The position numbers and the translations under genes were made by a program. A DNA stretch of 64,000 bases, taken from assembly GCA_035772405.1 (NCBI GenBank), contig JAYKKM010000416.1, positions 79,501 through 143,500 on the forward strand, in the 5' to 3' direction. Source of the DNA: Chrysogorgia sp. JL179-B06 (taxonomy: Eukaryota > Cnidaria > Anthozoa > Scleralcyonacea > Chrysogorgiidae). Below the pieces are notes generated by a model. The model did not search any database, was not told the origin of the DNA, and was given only the letters and a program-made list of their open reading frames with translations. Of the stretch, positions 9,866-19,799 are shown in pieces (the first letter of the stretch is position 1; each line of letters begins with the position of its first letter).

Positions 9866-12800
9866 ATGGCGTCCAGTCGACTGTTTAGAGCAGCGCGTCA
9901 TATCTTACTTATCCTCGTTATACAACTGTGTCTCTTCAACCTAAAGATTCCTCGAAGTTTAATAACGTACCGAAAAAATGGCTGTGAGTATTTTCAAGCT
10001 TCTCACAATGTTTCCCAGCCTAAAATCTACTGCTCAGTTCCATCGAAACATTACACCAAATCGCCAACTCTGTCAAGTTCTAAGGTACTGCACGCTGTTT
10101 GCCGTCTTGTCCAGAAGTCACTATTGGCTGTTATCCTCGTCCGTCTATCTAACGATGTGGAAATTAATCCTGGCCCTGAATCTAATTTTCCACGATTACG
10201 TGGTTTGAAAGTTGGCCATCTAAATATACGAAGTATTGCTGGAAAGATTGACGCCGTAGAGCTCCTTCTTAAGGAAAAGCCGTTTGATATTCTCACATTC
10301 TCAGAGACTTGGTTGAATTCGAACATTGCTGATAATGAAATTAATATTTCTGGCTATGAATTCGTCAGAAACGATAGAGTTGGAAAATCTGGTGGAGGTA
10401 CTCTGGCGTTCGTACGAGACGGTATTCCTTACACTAACAGAATTGATTTGTTAAATGGTAATATCGAATCGAACTTAATCGAAATCGTTCGCCCGAAATG
10501 CAAAAGGCTCTTTGTATTTACTGTGTATAGGGCTCCTGATTTTTCTCTAGACAGCTTTATCGATGATCTAAACAACACTCTTTCGGCGATTCCATCAGAA
10601 GCTGAAGTATTGTTGCTTGGAGATTTCAATGTGAACTTTTTGGCGAAGAAAACTGATCACTCTTATGCATCGAAACAAAAGCTTATTAGAATTGCAAATA
10701 CGCATAACCTTGATCAGCTAATTGTGCATCCCACAAGAATAACCGAAGAATCATCTACAACAATTGATTTATTGTTCGCAAATAACATCCATCGTTATAG
10801 TGGACTCGGGAGTTTTGCATGTCCATTTGAGTGATCATTCACTCATTTATTGTATTGTTAAAGCAGGCGTCCCTAGAGCTCCAGGCAAGACCATTGAATA
10901 TCGGTCATACAAACATTATTCGAAGGAATTATTCTTAAGTGACCTGAAAGAAGCCCATTGGGATTTGATTAATGAAGAAGATGACGTCAATGTTGCTGTT
11001 GAGAAGTGGAACGAAATGTTCACTGAAATCGCTGACCAGCATGCGCCGATTAAGAAATCTCGGGTAAAGGCAATTCAAACACCATGGTTAACTTCGGATT
11101 TAAGTAACGCCATGCAGGAACGTGATTATTATCACCGAAAGGCTATTAAGACCAACTCGCCTTATCAATGGAAGATGTATAAGAAAATGAAGACATATGT
11201 TAATAAGTCTGTCAAAAAATGTAAAGCTGACTATTACCAAGATCTAATTAATAAGAACAAAGGAAATCCAGGTGAACTGTGGAAATCGTTAAATCAAATT
11301 ACCTCTCGAAAATCAACTTCCCCGCCATCCTGTATTGAAGTTAATGGTGTTTCTCATACTGACCCGAAATCTATTGTTGAAATCCTTAATGATCATTTCT
11401 CAAATATTGGAACTAAATTAGCCGCTAAGTTGAACATTGTTAGTTTTCTGTTATGTCCAAGATCTTCGTCTAATCAAACAACAAATGTTAAGAACGAGTT
11501 CACTTTCCAGGATGTCGACGAGAGCTTTATTAACAGTCAACTGAAACAACTAAAGACGAATAAAGCTATCGGCCTTGATGGAATTAGTGCCAGAATGCTT
11601 AAAGACTCTGCCACTGTTTTGGCACCTGTTCTTACTATGCTATATAACCGCTCACTAAATTCTTCCATTTTCCCTGCCATCTGGAAATCGGGAAAAGTAA
11701 TAGCCCTGTTTAAATCGGACAATCGATGTGACCCTAACAACTATAGACCAATTACCATATTACCAACAGTCGGCAAAATACTCGAAAGGGTGGTCCATAC
11801 ACAAGTTTACAACTACCTAAACGAGAACAAGATATTAACACCAAGGCAGTTTGGCTTTAGACCTAAGCTTTCAACAGAGATTGCCCTTGCTCACTTTACT
11901 GATACCATCTTGGGAAATATGGATAAAGGCTTGGTAACAGGTGCTGTCTATCTTGATCTTGCAAAGGCATTTGATACTGTTGATCATGACTGCCTTTATC
12001 AAAAACTTATTACTGTAGGTCTCTCGAATGAATGTGTAAATTGGTTTAAATCATACTTGTCTAACAGAAGCCAGGTCACTGCTCTGTCCAGCTGTATTTC
12101 ATCTTTAAAGCCAGTCCCTGTTGGTGTTCCCCAAGGAAGTGTTCTTGGTCCACTTCTCTTTCTAATTTTTGTGAATGATCTTCCACTCTACACCAATAAC
12201 TGCGAAATATCACTCTACGCTGATGACACAATTATATATTGCTCTTCTAATTGTGCGGATGATCTTCAAGATAAATTGAACTCTGACCTACAAAGACTGT
12301 GTCAGTGGTTTAATTTTAATCGCTTGTCCTTGAATACATCCAAATGTAAATTTGTTCTTTACGGTAGCTCTCGTAAACTTAACAAGTTTCATAATGTATC
12401 TTTTTCAATCAATGGTTCCACTCTGGAGAGGAAAGAGTCCTTTAAATATCTTGGAGTTAGCATCAACCAAAATATGTCATGGGCAGATCACATAAATGTT
12501 CTAAGTAAGAAAATTAATCAACGGCTGGGTCTTATCAAGAGAGTTAAATACATGCTTCCATTACATGCCAGACTCACATTATATAACAGTTTGATCCTCC
12601 CCTTATTTGACTATGGGGACATCGTTTGGGGAGACAAAAATAATACGGTTTTAATGGAGCATTTACAAGTTCTCCAAAATAATGCAGCTCGACTTATGCT
12701 AGACCTTCCCCGTTTTCAATCGTCTGCATCGCAAGCTCTTAATAATCTGAACTGGAAGCCATTAACTTTTCGCCGGCGTTACCACCGTTGCGTTGCAATT

Positions 12801-13034
12801 TTTAAGTGTCTGAACAATATGGTCAACTTTGATTTTAATCTAAAGAAAAATAAGGACATTCACGACCATGACACACGGCGGCGTGACAATCTCCATCTTC
12901 CCTTTGCTCGTACCAATTGGGGCAAGCAGAGATTCGTTTTTAGTTCACTTGTTGACTGGAACTCATTAGAATCTGATGTTAAATCGATTAAAAATTTTAA
13001 CATTTTTAAATCGAAACTGAAAACCTGTTTTTAG
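9866..13034 (+). pseudogene. CR1-like ORF2: 2A-like peptide, AP endonuclease, reverse transcriptase (one frameshift)
   Basis: ATG at 9866 starts a protein with a hydrophobic N-terminus (HILLILVIQLCLF, residues about 12-24). About residues 97-104 read DVEINPGP, the consensus of ribosome-skipping 2A peptides. Next comes the endonuclease: VGHLNIRSI, FSETWLNS, LLLGDFNVNF and, after the frame change, LSDHSLIYC (catalytic SDH). The RT follows with GLDGISARMLKD, NYRPITILPTVGK, LDLAKAFDTVDH, GVPQGSVLGPLLF, the catalytic LYADDT at about 12218 and SFKYLGVSI, then a C-terminal tail to TAG at 13032-13034. A single-base frame change falls near 10795, since the endonuclease frame ends at 10834 while the SDH/RT frame is open from 10764. 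The element copies itself by target-primed reverse transcription. Without that one base the coding region would be intact, so a recent mutation or sequencing error are both possible. Confidence 0.9.
10151..10177 (+). other. 2A-like ribosome-skipping motif in the CR1-like ORF
   Basis: Encodes NDVEINPGP, matching the D[VI]ExNPGP consensus. 2A-like sequences in APE-type non-LTR elements of invertebrates are known; here it would separate a short hydrophobic leader from the endonuclease/RT. Confidence 0.8.
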
Positions 13035-13184
13035 AACTTCTATATCTCTAGTCTTCACTTAATTGTATATGTATATTTATCTACATATAAGTATGTTATT
13101 TATAATTGTTCATAATTTATGCAGGACCTCCCTGAAAATCACCTCGGTGAGTTGGAGCTTTCCTGATTAAATATTGTTATAATT

Positions 13185-13637
13185 GATCGAGATAATCATA
13201 GCCGACAAAGCCGACTAACTTTCTAAGTACATAAACCATTTTACGAAGGGTATTCACGTTCTCGTAATATAGTAGACACATATGTGATGTATTTTGACTC
13301 GCTAATTCCAAATCTGTTTTCAGAATTGAAAACGGTTAAATATTGATCGAGAAACGTTCAAAATAATATACGATAAAGTGACCAGTTTATAATCGACTAA
13401 TTTCCAAGTACATAAACCGTTTTTACGAAGGGTACTCACGTTCTCGTAATATAGTAAACGCGTATGTTATGTATGTTGACTCGCTAATTCCAAATCTGTT
13501 TTCAGAGTTTAAATCGGTTAAATATTGGCCGAGATAACGTTCAAACATTTCTTCGACGAAACGGGTTTTGGAAATTGTGAATTTTTGCAAAACAGAAATA
13601 CACGGCCACGGCGTGCGAGGTCTGGGCACCATCCGTA
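13185..13637 (+). repeat. ~165 bp tandem monomers, right of the CR1-like insertion
   Basis: Two further units containing TTGACTCGCTAATTCCAAAT (13298 and 13477), the second a diverged variant with AACGTTCAAAATAATATACG, then the distal block ACACGGCCACGGCGTGCGAG. Confidence 0.85.
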
Positions 13638-13664
13638 GGGGGGGGGGGGGGGGGGGGGGGGGGG
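13638..13664 (+). repeat. Poly-G run (27 G)
   Basis: Sits at the same position (after CCGTAGG, before TTAGAAAAGGCGGGCGAG) as the G run in the copy at 63950, so it is a length-variable part of the element. Confidence 0.95.
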
Positions 13665-13854
13665 TTAGAAAAGGCGGGCGAGTGGATTATTGCGAATTCG
13701 TATTTCTAGTATAATATTAATTTCATTAAAATTATTTATGTCTAGTTATGGTTTTCATAATAAATAATCAACATACATGTTTAACAGTGGTTACTCATAA
13801 TGTTATTCAAAGTATATACTGTATTCATGAGACTGGATAACCTACATGTATGAA

Positions 13855-14020
13855 TGATGTAATAGATCAAACATGAGAAAGAGTGTTTCATCCGATATCC
13901 AGTCCCCGAGAAGTAGGTTGAAAAACGAGGCGATAGCTGATTTTTTGAACCAAATTCGAGGTGACTAGATAGAGGATGGAACACTCTTTCGAGTGTTTGA
14001 TATTACATATCAAACGAATC
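13855..14020. mobile_element. Small foldback MITE
   Basis: AATAGATCAAACATGAGAAA/GAGTGTTTCATCC on the left is mirrored by GGATGGAACACTCTTTCGAG/TGTTTGATATTAC on the right. About 50 base arms around a 60 base centre; no coding. Confidence 0.7.
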
Positions 14021-14389
14021 AGTATTTTAAGAGAAATTTGAGGTGGAAATTGTCAAAATTCTATACTAATTAAGACCAGGTATCCAGTTGTCCGTCTCGG
14101 TACTGATTTCCTTTGTTTTCTACTCATGAATTATTAGAGAGTTTGAGATATTACAATATAGTACTGGCATTGCACATACAAGTATGTACATACATGTACC
14201 ATACTGTAATATGTACTGTAACCTGCATGTTCCTTAATGTCTAATTGTCATTATAAACAGATACAAAAAGATTCAATACCTAAATTTATCCAAGACCAAG
14301 AGTGTTGTCTGAGTATTGATAAGCTTGATAAACCTTTTATTCTGTTAGAAGACTTGTGTTGCTTTTATTAATAATGGTATTCAAGTACC

Positions 14390-14770
14390 GGTAACACATA
14401 TTTCAAAAAGATGAAATTACAAAAGCCCATACTATGCAACAAAATAATGGCTGCTTAATCTAATTATTTCACCAATATATCATTAATTCAGAATGAAATT
14501 CCCTTCAGCTGCTTTTTGCCAGTTAGGTTATATACCGCTTGTTTAATCCCTAACGTTGTTCCCCTAACACAGAGCATGCCAATATCAGATAAGCATAAAT
14601 GCTGATTGACAGATTGTTATAGTCCATATAGACAGCCAGTATGGTGCATGTTCAGTAAAATGTATGACTGGCCCAGGTGGCAGCTGGCCAGGTTAGTCCT
14701 ATAGATTTGCAGTATAAACATACAGTAGCTATAGTCTGTACTTTTTTAACATCCTTACTATCAGTACTCT
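14390..14770 (-). repeat. Inverted copy of the ~690 bp dispersed repeat
   Basis: Reverse complement of blocks at 6060-6450: ACCGGTAACACATATTTCA, GAAATTCCCTTCAGCTGC and AGTACTCTCTATAT. It is followed at 14777 by ACTAGAAATAAACCCCTCGC, another CTAG/CCCCTCGCCC junction of the composite family. Confidence 0.75.
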
Positions 14771-16190
14771 CTATATAGACTAACTAGAAATAAACCCCTC
14801 GCCCAATTGCTGTTTGAAACTTACCGTAGTACAGTACTTCTTTTAGTTCTAAATTACTTGAATTAGATAATAGCCATTTCATTTGCAAAACTAAATAAAT
14901 TTTCAGTGGACAATATCTCTCAGAGCTTTGTATTGTCTGAATTTAATTGTTTCATAGGACATCGAACTAAATACATGCAGCCCGAACTTTTAAATTTTTG
15001 AGTGCAGCAACATAATAGTGGAGGGTCTACTGCTGTTTCTACCATCAATCACTAAGAAAGAAATTACTTTTATCACAATATTGATGACTCACGAAATAAT
15101 CAATGCAGTATTTAGTATATAGACACCAAAGGCTGTTGAAGGAAGAAAGTGCATCTCTATCATACAATGAGTGTCCTTTAAAAAATCAAATTCATTCAAA
15201 TGTCTACGGGTGCATATAGTTCAAATGTATAGGGGTCCATTCAAATTAGATTTACTAAGCCGTATTAGGGATTCTACTCCAATTGTTAGTGTGGATAGAT
15301 TATATCAGTAAGTTGATAATTCTACCCTCATTGGACTATTGTGATGTGGAGCTGGCAGGAATATGGATAACTAAATATTTATGGTCATAATCTCTATGCA
15401 TGTCAGGGAAACTGATCTTTCCTAAGTTGGGACTTGAAACTGATTGGTTAATAGAAATCCTAAGTTTTGTACCTCTTGTATTGGAAGCAAGTTACATTGT
15501 GTAATGCTACTTAGGAAATTCCATGGCATTTTAACATCATATCTACCGGTAAAGAGCTATTTTCCATGTTTCAATTAATCTGTTCATACATGTTATAGCA
15601 CCATTATCTATTGCCTTAATTGACAATATGTGAAGGATATACAACTTTTGAGTTAAAATTAGTTTTTGTAACATTGTACTGTACATTTGAATATGTGTTG
15701 AAATTTGTAACTGTAATTTGTTAGAAAACAAGACCTCCATATATTGATACCAGTGTTAGCATTGAAGGGGCTATCCTGTATAAATATTATTGTATTATAA
15801 GTTATAGAATAAGTTGTGACCCACTGGGCCAGCTAAGTACTGTAGGTCTAACATGTTCCATAATGGATGGAGTACTGTAAACACAGATTATATATGGAAT
15901 ACATGCCAGTCAGATACAAAACATGGACGTCAAGATCATATCGTCAGAAACATAATATACCTGGTTGAAAAAATTATAACCTTATTGCCAGTGACGGCCT
16001 CTAACCATTGAGCAATCGAGATTCAGATGGAGAGAGGTTACAATGATGCACTGGTTCTAATGATATATGTACTGCCTATGCACAGCAGTTACTATATATT
16101 TCAGTAATGACTAATGATTGGGTGTGTTAATATATACACTGCTGTTATATCAATAGAATCGGTACATCAATGTAAATTTCACTCACCATC
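14771..16190. other. Intron sequence, no recognised gene
   Basis: Apart from the CCCCTCGCCC junction at about 14797 I see only short ORFs without domains. Confidence 0.5.
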
Positions 16191-16191
16191 T

Positions 16192-16262
16192 GAGTCTTGG
16201 TAGCTCAATGGTCAGAGCATCTCACTGGAAATCAGAAAGTTATCCCTGTCCGCGACACAGAA
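16192..16262 (+). repeat. tRNA-like SINE head, degenerate
   Basis: GAGTCTTGGTAGCTCAATGG carries an A box. The anticodon and T arms are poorly preserved, so it is not a credible tRNA gene. Confidence 0.4.
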
Positions 16263-16638
16263 TAATTTTTCTGAGGATATGAGCTGACTTCACAATCATC
16301 CATGTACTGTATCGGTTGTTTCCCCCGAGCTCTCCCTTATTCACTACAGCAGTGTATATATTAAGTATTAACACTGACAAGTATACATAGTAATGCTTGT
16401 TTATTGCTACAAAATTGTAGGCCAGGCCCAGGTCATATAAACACAGCAATAGTATGCATGTTTTTTCACCCTAAACTACTGTATATATAGGCTAATTATC
16501 AAGCATATAGTATTTATAATTTTAATCAAATAATAAACATACTGTACATGCAATTCCAAAATTTGTACTACCACTTACTATTCTGCAGTATTATAAAGAA
16601 CAAATGGTATATATTTTAAACAGGCTAGGAATGGCCAT
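16263..16638. other. No recognised gene
   Basis: AT-rich intron sequence; nothing supported. Confidence 0.5.
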
Positions 16639-16710
16639 TGTGCCATCTTGTGCCAGAACAATGGCCAGCCATTGTGTTGCCACATTGTTCTGGCACAAGA
16701 TGGCAGCATG
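16639..16710. repeat. Short hairpin repeat
   Basis: GCCATCTTGTGCCAGAACAA and its complement TTGTTCTGGCACAAGATGGC lie head to head about 20 bases apart. This would fold into a roughly 22 bp stem. Confidence 0.8.
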
Positions 16711-17007
16711 GATTTAATTCCAACTGTCAAAATATTATACATATATGTTTTGAAAATTCAAAACATTACACACCTTCAAATTTTCCCAAATCTCTCTGTT
16801 AAGTATTTCAAAATGTGTCTATTAGATTGCGGAGCTTGGAGCAAATACACAATACAGTGTACAATTATTTAAATTACATTAAAATTAGGGAGTCAAGTCA
16901 AAAAGTTAAACGATAAAGTGAAGCACTGAAATGAAGGTAATGGCTATTCGTACGGTATCCGTACGACGCTATAGTCTCTTAGAGTTCAACGAAATGCGGG
17001 TAAATAT

Positions 17008-17060
17008 CACCAAAATCCTAAACCTAACCCTAATCCTAACCAAATTGCTAACCCTAACCA
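17008..17060. repeat. Interstitial telomere-like (CCCTAA)n patch
   Basis: Degenerate CCTAACCCTAATCCTAACC-type units over about 50 bases, i.e. diverged TTAGGG repeats on the other strand. Too short and too degenerate to be a chromosome end. Confidence 0.6.
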
Positions 17061-17529
17061 AAAAAAACTATGCAGAAAAGGCAAATTAATTGCTCAACAC
17101 AGACCGGTGAGTCGGTGACAGTCACAATGTACATAATTATAATAGTCCTTTTACCTTTTACTTGTGAGTTGTGTCTGTCTTTGATTATCTTGTCCTTCAA
17201 CACTACAGTTTCCGCTTGAAATCAGCTGATAATGTCTATAGTAATGTTTGTCAAAAACAAACAATATCCGATGATTTTGTGAGAAAATGGCTGGTTTTTA
17301 TGGCAATATAACTTTCGCCATCGGCGAATGGCGCTTCTTCCGCAACGCGGTTTGTCGCGCTGGCGTCAATTTAAATTATATTTAAATTACGCCAAATTTA
17401 ACGCACCAAAAAACCGTTTCAATACCGTTTCAATTTTTTGCATTCGCAATCATGTGACGGTTGCAATTTAAATATTAGTTCAAATGCAGATGTCTACCAA
17501 TCAGCTTCTGTCTATATCTAGTTACCAGG

Positions 17530-17690
17530 GCCAAATTTCCGCTGCCGCGCATGAGGACGGTTGATCATATATATAAATATATATACCTATAAACCCGATC
17601 CGAGATCAGGATCCGCTTACATCTCGCGTGATAAGGGACTAAACGCCGGTCGATATTAGCACCCTAAGGGATTATCACGACCGATCGAGT
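17530..17690 (-). repeat. Partial inverted copy of the composite element 5' end
   Basis: Reverse complement of 9350-9540: GCGCATGAGGACGGTTGATC, a short TA tract, then GGGACTAAACGCCGGTCGAT and ATTAGCACCCT. Confidence 0.75.
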
Positions 17691-18169
17691 GAAGCAACAC
17701 TGTGATGAATAATTTAAACAAAATTATAAAATCTGCCATTCAAAATGTGTATTAACATTTGTTATTCTGTAATATTACCGTATAAATCACATGATTTGGC
17801 CTGAAAACCAGACGTCCATCTCATTCGCTCTCTCTTAGAGTGGAACGAATGAGATATAGACGGCTGCTTTTCAGGATAATAATTTAAATGGTGTATACTG
17901 TATACACATTCTAGTCTCCACTCTAAATATTAAATTCATTGATTCTTGAAACAGCACTAATTCTTTAATTGTGCTGCTTTATTTACTTTCACATTTAAAA
18001 GTCTTTCACTCGACATGAGGATTGATACCATGCGCATCTATCAAATCAATCAATAATATTTACTAACTGTACCTACACAAGAGCGAAAACATTAAGGATA
18101 AGGCTACTCGTTGCATGGGGTAGCCGAGAAAGCAAAACGCGACAACACGTACATGTAGTTCATTCACGA
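17691..18169. other. No recognised gene
   Basis: Contains an inverted pair near 17815-17870 (CGTCCATCTCATTCG and CGAATGAGATATAGACGG), a small foldback; otherwise nothing seen. Confidence 0.45.
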
Positions 18170-18625
18170 GTGTTGCTCATTTACGAGTGTTGCTCAAATT
18201 TGCTAAAGTAATATTGAGCTGTAAAGGCAGTACATAATGATTCGTTCTGCTTACAACTTCTCTTTACATTACTGATCTCTCCAAGCCTGACTATATTAAA
18301 AGTTATTATTAGCCTGACTATTAAAAGTTATTATTATAGCGAAGTCCGGTGTGTTTTGTAAGCATCACCAAACTTTTCGCCTTTGTTCACGGTCTTTTGA
18401 CCTCATAGTATCGCTGTGTTTTTTTCTCTTAAGAAGCCGTATTTCGCGTTGATGACTGGTGTTTTCTCTGTGCTTTTGGTCATACTTTCTGCTCCGTAAC
18501 CAGGGCAACCAACCAATGTCCGCAGTCAGCGGTTGATGGATCATTTTGCAGAAATTTAATCGCTCAAAAATAAGCGACCGGACATTGTACCCCGTCGAGA
18601 TTATCACCCTCGCCCAGCATCTTCG
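18170..18625 (-). repeat. CCCTCGCCC-ended dispersed element, inverted copy
   Basis: Reverse complement of blocks at 46790-47670: GGGCGAGGGTGATAATCTCG, ACAATGTCCGGTCG, CATCAACCG, GTGAACAAAGGCG.AAAG and AAATTTGAGCAACAC. A sister subtype of the composite family, without TA tract or monomers. Confidence 0.7.
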
Positions 18626-18720
18626 TGGATAAAGACTATTTGTCAAGATATTGATGAAACTAGTATCTGTTTCGAAATATCAAATAGCCCAAGTACCATC
18701 ATTCGACCACCTGCTCCCAA

Positions 18721-18796
18721 CTTGATCTGTAGCTCAGTCGGTAGAGCGTCGGACTAGCAAACCAAAGGTCGCGGTTCGAATCCCAGCCGGGTCAAG
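18721..18796 (+). repeat. tRNA-like 76-mer (SINE head)
   Basis: CTTGATC pairs with GGTCAAG as a full 7 bp acceptor stem, and the D arm GCTCAGTCGGTAGAGC is perfect. The loop CTAGCAA would give anticodon AGC. The anticodon and T stems contain mismatches, so I favour a tRNA-derived SINE over a functional tRNA-Ala. A hairpin AGTAGAG/CTCTACT follows at once. Confidence 0.5.
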
Positions 18797-18845
18797 TAGA
18801 GTTTTCTCTACTTGTCCGGTATGGTTCGTCACTCGGATAACCTGA

Positions 18846-18995
18846 ATACATACACTGTTATTTTCAGGGAGTTATTTTAACTCCAAAATTCGGGTCCAAA
18901 AAAGGTTCAAAATAATCCGTTTTGTGGAGTTAAATTAACTCCCGTTTTTGGAGTTAAAAACGAACCCGTGTTTCGGAGTTAAAAATTAACTCGCG
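18846..18995 (+). repeat. Left end of the TGTTATTTTC MITE family
   Basis: ACACTGTTATTTTCAGGGAG matches the terminus of the element at 22964-23207. Units of GGAGTTAAA/TTAACTCC repeat through 18990, and the right end is not seen. Confidence 0.6.
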
Positions 18996-19799
18996 TACCT
19001 GGGGGTCTGGGGATTAATTTTCACTTTCGGAAGTCCAACGTGTGATTCGAACTCGACCGTTCGTGCTTGCTTAACTAACTTAACTTAATTAACCTAATAG
19101 ACGGCCGGCCAACCTCGACAAAAGTGCCTCAAAAACAGCTTTGATGGCATTTTCTGTTACAAGCAGGCAACCACCACAGAAATGTAGTTTAGACTTCGAC
19201 AAAGACGACTGGGCCGGTTGCCATCAGAATTTTGGAGTTTTAATGTTAAAATTTTGAGGTTTCTTCAGCTGATTTACACGCTTCGAGTCCGACGGAAATA
19301 TCCGAGCAGGATTTTCCCCTGGCAACTGCTTCATAGGGGGTCCTTGATTATGATTGGCGCTGTAAATTTTTGTAAATACTAGCCAATGGGTACGCAGTAC
19401 GCGCGGTTTACGCGCGAGTCAAAATTTACAAGCCATCGTTGAATGAAAATCGTGTCCGCGAAATCAGGCTATGTATATCATCATAATATCGTATATTTTA
19501 TTCGTTTTTTTGGTGTATTTAGTTGGTGAGTGTGTCGAGTCGTCGATCAGTTGACTTCGTTTAATTTTAATATACAAACAAATATTAAATTTGTACGAAA
19601 AAGCAGCTATATAAAATGGTTTCGACATCGAGCTCTCAGCGTAAATTGGCGAATATAGTTCCCATTTCAATTCTAAAAAAGAAAAAGGAGGTTTCGTTAG
19701 ACGCTTGTCTGTTTTGCCACATATAAATGCTACAAAAACTCCAGCGATGCACACCTCTTCGTAGTTGTAATGCCAATAATTGTAAAAATCGCATGGACT

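Larger units (their letters stand above)
9805..13184 (+). mobile_element. Nearly complete CR1-like non-LTR retrotransposon
   Basis: About 3.4 kb inserted within the monomer array; the monomer reads ...TATATATTG before and ATTGATCGAG after, giving a short (about 4 bp) duplication. The 5' end carries a direct duplication: GTGCTCCTAATGGCGTCCAG at 9805 and again at 9857 (52 bp apart), like a monomeric 5' UTR or promoter. The 3' UTR at about 13120-13170 contains ACCTCCCTGAAAATCACCTC followed by GGTGAGTTGGAGCTTTCC, a conserved stem-loop type of end, and no long poly-A. It looks young: a single frameshift in 3.2 kb of coding sequence. Confidence 0.85.
9309..13709 (+). mobile_element. Composite non-autonomous element (Helentron/HINE- or pearl-like), interrupted by a CR1-like insertion
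   Basis: In order: a GC-rich hairpin CCCCTCGCCCGGCGCGAAGC... mirrored by GCCTGAGGGCGAGGG (9309-9357); a TA tract (9437-9467); a conserved block from CAACCGTCCTCATGCGCGGC; about 165-base monomers containing TTGACTCGCTAATTCCAAAT (near 9593, 9755, 13298, 13477); a 27-base G run; and an end GGCGGGCGAG...CGAATTCGTATTTCTAG. A second copy starts at 63143 and partial copies lie at 17530-17690, 18170-18625 and 46764. The 5' hairpin, microsatellite, central tandem monomers and CTAG end after a short palindrome match the layout of HINE/DINE and bivalve pearl elements; class is inferred from layout. No coding capacity of its own. Confidence 0.65.

Noticed and set aside
18721..18796. Functional tRNA-Ala(AGC)
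   Set aside because: Acceptor and D arm fit, but the anticodon and T stems have several mismatches and a repeat-like body follows; a SINE head is more likely.
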